The translations under genes and the position numbers were made by a program. Positions 57,428 to 64,000 of a DNA stretch of 64,000 nucleotides are shown here, in pieces. How positions within the stretch are numbered: position 1 is the first letter of the stretch; each line of letters opens with the position of its first letter. The DNA is from Sphingomonas sp. S1-29 (GTDB lineage Bacteria; Pseudomonadota; Alphaproteobacteria; Sphingomonadales; Sphingomonadaceae). The stretch is from contig NZ_CP110678.1 of the NCBI RefSeq assembly GCF_026167545.1, positions 3,275,501 through 3,339,500 of the forward strand. The letters run 5' to 3'. The notes under the pieces are model-generated. The model had not been told where the DNA came from. It saw only the letters and a program-made list of their open reading frames with translations, and did not search any database.

Positions 57428-58458
57428 TTGAGCACCGCGGGATCGAGCGGAATGCCGCGCTTGACGATCTCGGCCGAGCGTTCGCGGATGTCGCGCGGCG
57501 CGGCGATCATCCCCTTGCGCACCAGCGGGCCATCGGGTCCCCAGGCGGCGACATAATCGTCGAGGAACGACTGCAATCCGGGGATCGGGCGAATATGCTG
57601 CTTCTTCACATACAGATAGAGCGGCCGCGCGCTCGGATAGGCGCCCGACGAGATGGTTTCATAGGTCGGTTCGATGCCGTTCAACGCGCTGCCCTTCAAC
57701 CGGCCCATATTCTCTTCGAGGTAGCTGAAGCCGAAGATCCCGATCGCATTGGGATTGGTCACCAGATTCTGCACGATCAAATTGTCGTTCTCGCCCTTGT
57801 CGACATAGGCCGCGTCGTTGCGCATCCGCGTGCACATCTTGTCATAGGCTTCTTCGTCGCTCTCCTCGAGCGCGGCCGCCTCGGGCACCGCCGCCTTGCA
57901 GCCGGGCTCGAGGATCAGCTCGACGAACGCGTCGCGCGTGCCGCTGGTCGATGGCGGCCCGAGCACCTGGATCGGGATCGCGGGGAAGGCGGGATTGACT
58001 TCGGACCACAGCCGCGCGGTGTTGGGCTTGCCGCCGGGGTTGGCGGCGACCGCGCGATAGATGTCGGCCAGGGTGAATGACAGCCCCGGGCCATTGCGCG
58101 ACTCGGCGAGCGCGATGCCGTCGATCCCGACCTGGATTTCGAGGATGTCGCGCACGCCATTGGCCTGGCAATCATCATATTCCGACCGGTACAGCCGACG
58201 CGAGGCGTTGAGCATGTCGGGGAATTGCGGGCCGATCCCGGCGCAGAACTGCTTGATGCCCGCCCCGGTGCCGGTCGATTCGATCACCGGCGATTTCATG
58301 TCGGGGCGCGCATTGTTGAACTGTTCGGCCACCGCGGTGGTGAAGGGATAGACGGTCGACGAGCCGACGACGCGGATTTCCTCGCGCGCGGCCCGGCTGT
58401 CGCTGCAAGCGGCGAGTGCGAGCGCACTCAGGCTCGCGATGGCGACGATACGCAGCAT
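57424..58458 (-). CDS. pstS: Phosphate-binding lipoprotein PstS
   Basis: The 344-residue product starts MLRIVAIASLSALALAAC, a lipoprotein signal, followed by the phosphate-binding fold with VVGSSTVYPFTTAVAE, STGTGAGIKQFC and STSGTRDAF. It captures phosphate and delivers it to PstCA. The ATG at 58458 is preceded by AGGGG; the frame is open upstream but the added sequence is not signal-like. It starts 55 bases downstream of the phoR stop, so an internal promoter for pstS would overlap the end of phoR. Confidence 0.94.
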   Translation of the reverse strand: MLRIVAIASLSALALAACSDSRAAREEIRVVGSSTVYPFTTAVAEQFNNARPDMKSPVIESTGTGAGIKQFCAGIGPQFPDMLNASRRLYRSEYDDCQANGVRDILEIQVGIDGIALAESRNGPGLSFTLADIYRAVAANPGGKPNTARLWSEVNPAFPAIPIQVLGPPSTSGTRDAFVELILEPGCKAAVPEAAALEESDEEAYDKMCTRMRNDAAYVDKGENDNLIVQNLVTNPNAIGIFGFSYLEENMGRLKGSALNGIEPTYETISSGAYPSARPLYLYVKKQHIRPIPGLQSFLDDYVAAWGPDGPLVRKGMIAAPRDIRERSAEIVKRGIPLDPAVLK

Positions 58459-58513
58459 GTGGACTTGCCCCTGGCGGTCGCGCGGATTGCGCTGAGAGTG
58501 GGTTAGCACCCTG

Positions 58514-59773
58514 TCACGGAGCCTCTGTTACATTGACGTTGCGTTTTGATGACACGGGTCCAGCCGGCAGCAATACCGTGACCACCGTTCCCGCGCCCGG
58601 CGTGCTGGCGATGTCGAGCCGCCCGCGGTGGCGCTCGACGATGTGCTTGACGATCGACAGGCCCAGCCCGGTGCCCCCCATCGCGCGGCTGCGTCCCGAA
58701 TCGATACGATAGAATCGCTCGGTCAGCCGCGGCAGATGCTGCGGCGCGATGCCTTCGCCCTCGTCAGTCACCGACAGGCGGACCATCGATCCGCCGTCGT
58801 GGCGCAGCTGGATCGTCACCGGGGTGCCCGGCCGGCCATATTTCATCGCGTTGCCGACGATATTGTGGAGCACCTGGCTCAATTGCGCGCGGTCGCCCTT
58901 GATCGGCGCGACGTCGGCGATCGCCGAGCACAGGTCACCGCCGCGCCCGTTGCTGGCGGCGGCGATCTCCGAGCGGACCTCCTCGACCAGGTCGGCAAGG
59001 TCGACCAGCGTATCGGGCTCGCGATATTTCTCGGCCTCGATCCGGCTGAGCGACATCAGGTCGTCGATCAGCCGGCGCATCCGGTTCGCTTCGTCGAACA
59101 TCACCTTCAGGAAGCGGTCGCGGATACCCGCATCGTCGCCGGCTTCGTCGCGCAACGTCTCGATGAAGCCCAGGATCGAGGCGAGCGGGGTGCGCAGCTC
59201 GTGGCTGGCATTGGCGACGAAATCGACGCGGATGCGATCGGTGGCGTAGCTGCCGGTGCGGTCGACCAGATGGACAATCCGCACATCGTCGCCGAGTTCG
59301 CGCACGCGCATTTCCCAGCGCTGCTCGCGCGTGCCCAGCCCCACCAGATGGATTGGTTCGTCGCCGCGCGATCCGGCGGCGGCGACCAGCCGTTCGGAGG
59401 CGGCGGGATGGCGGATCGCCAGCCGCACGTCTTCGCCCAGGATATGCTGGCCGAGCAATGTCTTGGCGGCGGCGTTGGCGCGGATGACGCGCTTTTCGGC
59501 GACGACCAGCATCGGCTCGCCGATCGCCGCGATCACGTCGGCGATCGCTGGCTCGGGCGTCGCGGGCGGCGGGGCGAGCGGTTCGGGCACCCGCGGCGGC
59601 GCCTCGTCCTCGCCGGTGCCGATCGCCACCAGCACCGCGGCGATCCCGCCGACCAGCGCGACCGCGACCGATTCGATGCTGCCACCGATGACAAAACCAG
59701 CGAGCGCGCTCACCGCTGCCAGGCCCAGCGCAAGCGCCGCCCGAATCCCCGACCCCTGTAACATTCCCGCCAT
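58514..59773 (-). CDS. phoR: Phosphate-regulon sensor histidine kinase PhoR
   Basis: The 419-residue product has two N-terminal membrane helices (about 11-31 and 34-54), a PAS-like domain (about 78-175), the phosphoacceptor His191 (NASHELRTPLASILG) and an HATPase (NIVGNAMKYG, GGTGLGLSIV). It controls PhoB in response to phosphate via PhoU and Pst. It stands first in the phoR-pstSCAB-phoU-phoB unit. Start 59773 or the ATG at 59764. Confidence 0.94.
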   Translation of the reverse strand: MAGMLQGSGIRAALALGLAAVSALAGFVIGGSIESVAVALVGGIAAVLVAIGTGEDEAPPRVPEPLAPPPATPEPAIADVIAAIGEPMLVVAEKRVIRANAAAKTLLGQHILGEDVRLAIRHPAASERLVAAAGSRGDEPIHLVGLGTREQRWEMRVRELGDDVRIVHLVDRTGSYATDRIRVDFVANASHELRTPLASILGFIETLRDEAGDDAGIRDRFLKVMFDEANRMRRLIDDLMSLSRIEAEKYREPDTLVDLADLVEEVRSEIAAASNGRGGDLCSAIADVAPIKGDRAQLSQVLHNIVGNAMKYGRPGTPVTIQLRHDGGSMVRLSVTDEGEGIAPQHLPRLTERFYRIDSGRSRAMGGTGLGLSIVKHIVERHRGRLDIASTPGAGTVVTVLLPAGPVSSKRNVNVTEAP

Positions 59774-59810
59774 GTACCCGATCCGGGACGCTTTGGGGTA
59801 GCACCTGCTT

Positions 59811-59820
59811 GGGTTAACCC
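59811..59820. promoter_or_regulatory. Perfect palindrome in the phoR/HPr-rel-A divergent promoter region
   Basis: GGGTTAACCC lies between the two divergent genes, 38 bases from the phoR start and 46 from the Tat protein start. It could be an operator for either unit. Only its sequence and position support this. Confidence 0.35.
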
Positions 59821-59865
59821 TGTTTTACCATTGCGTAAGGCATCCAAGCCTACAAAGGTGGCAGC

Positions 59866-60255
59866 ATGACCGACGAACCGTCCAAGCCAGCCGAACCCGG
59901 CCGCCGCGCGCTGATGCTGGGCGCGGTCGGGGCGTCGGCGATCGTCTCGATCCGCCCGGCGCTGGCGCAGACCGCCGCGTCGCTGTCGACCTGCGAGATC
60001 CCGGTGCCCGATCCGGGGCGCGCGGGAAACTACATCGCGCAGAACGGCAAGGTCGTGCCCGCGGGTACCGCGGGTGCCTTCCCGCCGGCATCGCGCCCGT
60101 TCACCGGCGAGGAAGTGAAGCGCGCGCTCAACGGCGGGTCGCTGCCCGGTGCCGATTATTCGCAGAGCAAGGCCTACACCAACTACATCCGCCGGCTGCA
60201 GACCGGTACCAGCGGCTTCACCTGCTTCGCCTCGTTGCAGATGCCGCGCGGCTGA
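59866..60255 (+). CDS. Tat-exported small protein at head of the HPr-rel-A cassette
   Basis: The 129-residue product has a twin-arginine signal (GRRALMLGAVGASAIVSIRP, cleavage after ALA34), leaving a mature chain of about 95 residues with two cysteines (Cys43 and Cys120), a conserved-looking GEEVKRALNGG and a C-terminal SGFTCFASLQM. No known domain. It is translated 7 bases before the PqqD-like gene, so it is the leading gene of the cassette and a candidate substrate. A good AAGGTGG ribosome-binding site precedes the ATG. Function unknown. Confidence 0.8.
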   Translation: MTDEPSKPAEPGRRALMLGAVGASAIVSIRPALAQTAASLSTCEIPVPDPGRAGNYIAQNGKVVPAGTAGAFPPASRPFTGEEVKRALNGGSLPGADYSQSKAYTNYIRRLQTGTSGFTCFASLQMPRG

Positions 60256-60262
60256 GCCGGCG

Positions 60263-60535
60263 GTGCCCGCACGCTATCGGGCAAGCGCGCGCGAAGCGCT
60301 GCGGATCGTGCCGCTCGACCTGCTGACGCTGATCTATCACCGTGCTTCGGGGCAGACGCATGTCGTCGCTTCGCCGGTGCCCGAAATCCTCGAGACGCTG
60401 GCGAACGAGGCGATGGACGTCTTCGCGCTGCTGTCAAAGCTCACCGCCGACTATGACCTGGGCGATGCCGACGCCGAGGCGCTTGCGGCGCGGCTCGACG
60501 AACTCGCGGCGGTCGGGCTGGTCGAACGCGGGTGA
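60263..60535 (+). CDS. PqqD-like peptide chaperone (HPr-rel-A system)
   Basis: The 90-residue product starts at GTG 60263 and matches the PqqD-family HPr-rel-A protein (TIGR04353-like): RIVPLDLLTLIYHRASGQTHVV, then EILETLANEAMDVFALLSKL. PqqD-type folds bind peptides for modifying enzymes and are the RiPP recognition element. It overlaps the kinase gene by 4 bp (GTGA), so it is co-translated. No radical SAM, cyclase or peptidase is adjacent. GTG start rests on homologous length and is plausible rather than proved. Confidence 0.85.
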   Translation: MPARYRASAREALRIVPLDLLTLIYHRASGQTHVVASPVPEILETLANEAMDVFALLSKLTADYDLGDADAEALAARLDELAAVGLVERG

Positions 60536-61386
60536 GGCACGTCTTTCACGTCAGGATCGGGCCGGTCGGCTTTCGCGTCGGATCGGATTGGCGCCAGCCG
60601 ATCGCGCAGCTCGAAACATTGTATCGCGATTATCCCAAGCCCGATCACGGCATCCCCGATTTCAGCGTCCGGCTGTTCGCGGCGCGGCCGTGGCGGCGCT
60701 TCGTGCGTCCGGCGGTGATGATCGGCGGCGACTATACCATCCCCGATGCGGCGCCGTTGCCGCTGTCGCTGGGGTTGCTCGCCGCCGAAATGGGGATGAA
60801 CCTGCAGATGGCGCTGGCGCAGCGACGCTACCTGCTGCTCCACGCCTCGTGCGTCGAGCGCGATGGCCGCGCGGTGCTGATGACGGGGATTTCGGGCGCG
60901 GGCAAATCGACGCTGGCGGCGCTGCTGATGGCGCGCGGCTGGCGGCTGATGGGCGACGAATTCGCGCTGGTCGATCCCGAGACCGGGCTGGTCCACGGCT
61001 TTCCCCGGCTGGTCAGCCTGAAGAACGAAAGCGTGGCGGTGGTCGAGGCAGCCTTGCCGCGCGCGCGCTTCGGCCCTTTGCAATCGGAAACACCCAAGGG
61101 CGATATCCGCCACCTGGTGCCCGATGCCGATTCGATCGCGCGAATGGCCGAGCCTGCGCGCGCCGCCGCGATCCTGTTCCCGCGCTTCGGGTTCGAGGCG
61201 GCGCAGCGTTCGGTGCTGCCGAGCGAGACCTTCGTCCGGCTGACCCAGGCATCGACCAACTATGTCGCGATGGGCGAGCGCGGATTCGATGCGCTGACCG
61301 CGCTGGTGCGCGGTGTTCCGGCGGTCGGGATCGACTATCCCGATGCTGCGACCGCGGTCGCGCAGGTCGAAGCGGTGGCGGCATGA
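60532..61386 (+). CDS. HprK-related kinase A
   Basis: The 284-residue product shares the HPr-kinase core: P-loop GISGAGKST at 119-127, preceded by LLHASCVERDG, and the acidic GDEFALVD (141-148) of the HprK active site. It lacks the HPr-partner region, as expected of HprK_rel_A (TIGR04352-like). It would phosphorylate a protein or peptide, with the Tat protein or PqqD-bound peptide as possible targets. GTG at 60532 overlaps the PqqD stop, and the stop overlaps the next ATG (ATGA). Confidence 0.87.
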   Translation: MRHVFHVRIGPVGFRVGSDWRQPIAQLETLYRDYPKPDHGIPDFSVRLFAARPWRRFVRPAVMIGGDYTIPDAAPLPLSLGLLAAEMGMNLQMALAQRRYLLLHASCVERDGRAVLMTGISGAGKSTLAALLMARGWRLMGDEFALVDPETGLVHGFPRLVSLKNESVAVVEAALPRARFGPLQSETPKGDIRHLVPDADSIARMAEPARAAAILFPRFGFEAAQRSVLPSETFVRLTQASTNYVAMGERGFDALTALVRGVPAVGIDYPDAATAVAQVEAVAA

Positions 61387-62402
61387 GCGCGCTGCTGCTG
61401 GTCGAGGCGCTGCGCGATCCATCGAGCGTCACCGCGCTCGACGCCGACGGCTGGACCGCGCTGATCGGTGCGGCGCGCGCCGAGCAGATGATCGGCACGC
61501 TCGCCTATCGGTTGCACGGTCTGCCGATGCCCGATGCGGCGGCGCGGATCCTCGCCGATGCGCGATTGTCGGCCGATCAGGGGCGGATTGCCGCGTTGTG
61601 GGAGGCCGAGATGGCCCGCCGCGCGCTGGCGCCCCTCGGGGTGCCGGTGGTGTTGCTCAAGGGCACCGCCTTCGTCGCGGCGGGCCTGTCGGCAGGCGTT
61701 GGCCGCTCGATCGGCGATCTCGACATTCTCGTGCCGCGCGACTCGATCGACGCGGTCGAGGCGGCACTGCTGCGCGCGGGCTGGGAATGGGTGAAGCCCG
61801 ATCCCTATGACGACGCCTATTACCGCAAATGGATGCACGAGCTCCCGCCGCTGATCCACCGCGAGCGCGACCGGATGATCGACGTCCACCACACGATCCT
61901 GCCGCTCACCGCGCGGGTGCGGCCCGATGCCGCGGGGCTGATCGCCGACAGCATCGAGATCGGCAACGGGCTGTCGATGCTCAGCCGCGAGGATGTGCTG
62001 GTCCACGCCGCCGCGCATCTGTTCGCCGATGGCGATCTGGCGGGCGGCCTGCGCAACCTGTGGGATATCCATTGCCTGCTCGATGAATTCGACGCGCCCG
62101 GGTTCCGCGATGCGCTGATCGCGCGCGCCGCGCACCATGGGCTCGCGCGCGAAATGGCCAGGGCGGTGCGGCTAGCCGATGCGCTATACTCTGCGACTCC
62201 CGCCCTGGGAGCCAGCGGGTTGGGTTTCGCCGACCGCCTCTACCGCCGCCGCCTACTGGGCCGCGACGGCTGGGGCGTCCAGCGGCGCAAGCTCAGCGAA
62301 TTCGCCTTCTACCTGCGCGGCCATTATCTGCGGATGCCCCCCACAATGCTCGCGCGCCATTTGTGGACCAAATGGCGCAAGGGCTATCGCCCGCCCGGCT
62401 GA
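61383..62402 (+). CDS. NTP_transf_5 nucleotidyltransferase family protein
   Basis: The 339-residue product has the nucleotidyltransferase core VVLLKGTAF (Lys93) and RSIGDLDILV with the GDLD metal-binding motif at 111-114, followed by helical segments and a basic C-terminus (WTKWRKGYRPPG). It belongs to the PF14907-like NTP_transf_5 family, also found in lasso-peptide and other RiPP clusters. It could attach a nucleotide to, or cooperate with the kinase on, the same substrate. ATG 61383 overlaps the kinase stop by 4 bp. Confidence 0.87.
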   Translation: MSALLLVEALRDPSSVTALDADGWTALIGAARAEQMIGTLAYRLHGLPMPDAAARILADARLSADQGRIAALWEAEMARRALAPLGVPVVLLKGTAFVAAGLSAGVGRSIGDLDILVPRDSIDAVEAALLRAGWEWVKPDPYDDAYYRKWMHELPPLIHRERDRMIDVHHTILPLTARVRPDAAGLIADSIEIGNGLSMLSREDVLVHAAAHLFADGDLAGGLRNLWDIHCLLDEFDAPGFRDALIARAAHHGLAREMARAVRLADALYSATPALGASGLGFADRLYRRRLLGRDGWGVQRRKLSEFAFYLRGHYLRMPPTMLARHLWTKWRKGYRPPG

Positions 62403-62439
62403 GTCGCCATGAAGATAGGCGTTGGTTGGGGGAGGCACT

Positions 62440-62844
62440 ATGAAATTAGGTTGGGTATTGATGCCGGCAACTGTCATGCTGGCAGCATGCTCGTCGCAAA
62501 AAACGGTCGACATCGCCAAAGAGGCGGTGCCGAAGTTTCATGCGAGGCTGAACGTTGGAGACTATACGACGATCGTTGCTGAAGCCGGCCCTGAACTGCG
62601 TAGCCAGCCCATGTTTCCCCAAGTGTTGCGCGCCGTGTCACGAAAAATCGGCACTGCGGGCATAAGCCAGAATACGGGATGGAATATCCAGGTGGGTAAC
62701 AAGGGAACATTCGTTACCCTCGGCCAACGCACAACCTTTGCGAGAGGCGGCGCCGTACCCGAAACTTTTGTATGGCGTATTACCCAGGATGAAGCGCAGC
62801 TTGTCGGATACCGGATCGACTCCGCAGCGATGTTGATCGACTAA
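62440..62844 (+). CDS. Small lipoprotein of atypical composition
   Basis: The 134-residue product starts MKLGWVLMPATVMLAAC, a lipoprotein signal with Cys17, then a chain with VDIAKEAVPKFHARLNVGDY and a C-terminal TFVWRITQDEAQLVGYRIDS. No domain is certain; it has the feel of DUF4019-like small lipoproteins. The ATG at 62440 follows GGAGG. The gene is visibly less GC-rich than its neighbours and uses codons rare here (TTA, AGA, AGG, ATA), suggesting transfer. Its stop overlaps the convergent gph stop by 4 bases. Confidence 0.7.
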   Translation: MKLGWVLMPATVMLAACSSQKTVDIAKEAVPKFHARLNVGDYTTIVAEAGPELRSQPMFPQVLRAVSRKIGTAGISQNTGWNIQVGNKGTFVTLGQRTTFARGGAVPETFVWRITQDEAQLVGYRIDSAAMLID

Positions 62845-63512
62845 GCCAAGCGGTGCAGCGCCGAGACCAGCTCGTCGAAATGATCGATCACCGCGTCGGC
62901 CTCCAATTCCTCGACGGGTTGCCACAGAAAGCCGAAGCTGACCGCGATCGAGGGAATGCCCGCTGCCTTCGCCGCGTCGATGTCGAAGATCGAATCGCCG
63001 ACGAACGCGGCGCGCCCGCCGCCTGTGCGGCGGATCATCTCGTGGATCGGCAAAGGCGAAGGCTTGGCGTTGCCCTTGCCCATCGTGTCGCCGCCGATGA
63101 TGCAGGCGAAACGCTCCGAAAGGCCGAGTTCGCCGATCAGCTTCACCGCCATATGCTCGAACTTGTTGGTGACGATCGCGAGCGTGACGCCGCTCGCCTG
63201 CAGCACGTCGAGCGTATCGAGCAGGCCGGGGAAGGGGACGGTGTGCGCCGAGATATTGGCGGCATAATGTTCGAGCAGCAGCGGATAGCCGATATCGAGC
63301 ATCGCCTCGTCGAACCCGCCCGACGCCGCCAGCCCCTGCTTGAGCATGTGCCGCGCGCCCAGCCCGACCATCGGCTTCACCGCTTCGACCGCCAGCGGCG
63401 CGCGGTCGTTGAGCGCCAGCACATGGTTCACCGCCGCCGCGAGATCGCCGCTGGTGTCGAGCAGGGTGCCGTCGAGGTCGAAGCCCACGATATCGAAAGG
63501 AAATCCGGTCAT
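62841..63512 (-). CDS. gph: Phosphoglycolate phosphatase-type HAD hydrolase
   Basis: The 223-residue product has all HAD motifs: DLDGTLLDT (nucleophile Asp12), VTNKFEHM, KPSPLP and FVGDSIFDIDAA. The alpha-helical cap is of the Gph type. It removes phosphate from 2-phosphoglycolate and related compounds. It is divergent from glmU and converges with the lipoprotein gene. Substrate beyond the family is inferred. Confidence 0.88.
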   Translation of the reverse strand: MTGFPFDIVGFDLDGTLLDTSGDLAAAVNHVLALNDRAPLAVEAVKPMVGLGARHMLKQGLAASGGFDEAMLDIGYPLLLEHYAANISAHTVPFPGLLDTLDVLQASGVTLAIVTNKFEHMAVKLIGELGLSERFACIIGGDTMGKGNAKPSPLPIHEMIRRTGGGRAAFVGDSIFDIDAAKAAGIPSIAVSFGFLWQPVEELEADAVIDHFDELVSALHRLA

Positions 63513-63588
63513 GCCGGCTGCCTGCCAGCCGCGCTATGGAATTGGCAAGCCATTCGTGGCAATCGGCGCGGCGAAACAAGGAAGCCGC

Positions 63589-64000
63589 ATGACCACGCGA
63601 CCAATCGCCGCCATCATCCTTGCCGCCGGCAAGGGCACCAGAATGAAGTCCGACCTGCACAAGGTACTCCACCCAATTGCGGGGCGGCCGATGCTGCTGC
63701 ATCTCGTCGCGTCGGTTGGCGCATTGGCGCCCGACCGGATCGTCGCGGTGGTGGGCGCGGGGCGCGAGCAGGTCGAGGCGGCGGTGGCGCCGCACGGCCT
63801 TTCGATCGCGCACCAGGCCGAACAGCTCGGCACCGGCCATGCGGTCGCGCAGGCGCAGGCGGCGCTCGGCGGCTTTTCGGGCGATGTGCTGATCCTCTAT
63901 GGCGATGTGCCGCTGGTCACCGCGGCGACGATGCAGCGGATGATCGACCGGCTGCACGGCGACGATGCCCCCGCGAGCGTGGTGCTGGGCTTCCGCCCCG
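63589..64000 (+). CDS. glmU: GlmU N-acetylglucosamine-1-phosphate uridylyltransferase (truncated by window end)
   Basis: The open frame runs from ATG 63589 to the right edge (137 codons). It starts MTTRPIAAIILAAGKGTRMK, the pyrophosphorylase signature LxxGxGTRM, followed by HPIAGRPMLLHLV, QLGTGHAV and ILYGDVPLV, the GlmU N-terminal domain. GlmU makes UDP-GlcNAc for cell wall and LPS. AAGGA precedes the ATG at good spacing. The C-terminal acetyltransferase half is outside the window. Confidence 0.93.
   Translation, partial: MTTRPIAAIILAAGKGTRMKSDLHKVLHPIAGRPMLLHLVASVGALAPDRIVAVVGAGREQVEAAVAPHGLSIAHQAEQLGTGHAVAQAQAALGGFSGDVLILYGDVPLVTAATMQRMIDRLHGDDAPASVVLGFRP

Noticed and set aside
58511..58556. 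Pho box upstream of pstS
   Set aside because: CTGTCAC and CTGTTAC units are 14 bases apart rather than 11; the TGTCAT nearby has no matching second unit.

Overview
The window is a dense, high-GC bacterial chromosome segment that looks like a member of the Sphingomonadales (Alphaproteobacteria, probably Sphingomonas or a close relative). The evidence is the high GC third positions, large TonB-dependent receptors, a glycine-rich double cold-shock protein, an Alph_Pro_TM protein beside a TauE permease, an alphaproteobacterial RpoH-type promoter before dnaK, and many short palindromic elements between genes. I see no rRNA, tRNA, phage or insertion-sequence gene.

Layout. 1-4.6 kb: a truncated secreted protein and a PCu(A)C copper chaperone, then divergent dnaK-dnaJ. 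4.6-12.1 kb: a TonB receptor divergent from a penicillin-acylase-type amidase plus an N-acyl-D-amino-acid deacylase. 12.3-14.9 kb: serine hydrolase plus AmpG-type permease. 15-20.3 kb: Dps, a DUF1328 membrane peptide, an ATP-dependent DNA ligase, glutathionyl-hydroquinone reductase, glutaminyl cyclase and the cold-shock protein. 20.5-25.9 kb: TerC, then an RNase D-like nuclease leading into lptC-lptA-lptB-rpoN. 26.2-31.3 kb: TauE permease, Alph_Pro_TM protein, HerA-like ATPase, M23 peptidase. 31.4-32.0 kb: a 204-bp tandem repeat. 32.1-35.3 kb: SUV3-like helicase, S4 protein, seven-iron ferredoxin. 35.4-43.4 kb: mannose-1-phosphate guanylyltransferase, then a PEP-CTERM-type EPS cluster (sugar transferase, PrsK, PrsR, TPR protein). 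43.5-49.2 kb: DUF815 ATPase, ParDE, ABC-F ATPase, PepSY protein and a two-component system. 49.4-53.2 kb: a ZnuD-like receptor, a Pro/Met-rich secreted protein and phoB. 53.2-59.8 kb: the phosphate regulon (phoR-pstSCAB-phoU-phoB). 59.9-62.4 kb: a tight four-gene HPr-rel-A cassette. 62.4-64.0 kb: an atypical-composition lipoprotein, gph and the start of glmU.

How the parts connect. RpoN (24.4 kb) is the sigma factor PrsR (40.1 kb) should require, because PrsR carries the GAFTGA loop; PrsK-PrsR probably control exopolysaccharide and PEP-CTERM genes, but no exosortase or PEP-CTERM substrate is in the window. The least understood system is the HPr-rel-A cassette: a Tat-exported small protein, a PqqD-like peptide chaperone, an HPr-kinase-like kinase and an NTP_transf_5 nucleotidyltransferase, overlapping or nearly overlapping one another. 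This resembles a RiPP-type tailoring set with no leader peptidase or cyclase. A second theme is repeat load: about a dozen palindromic intergenic elements of several families, one supplying the ribosome-binding site of dnaJ and one expanded into a tandem array.
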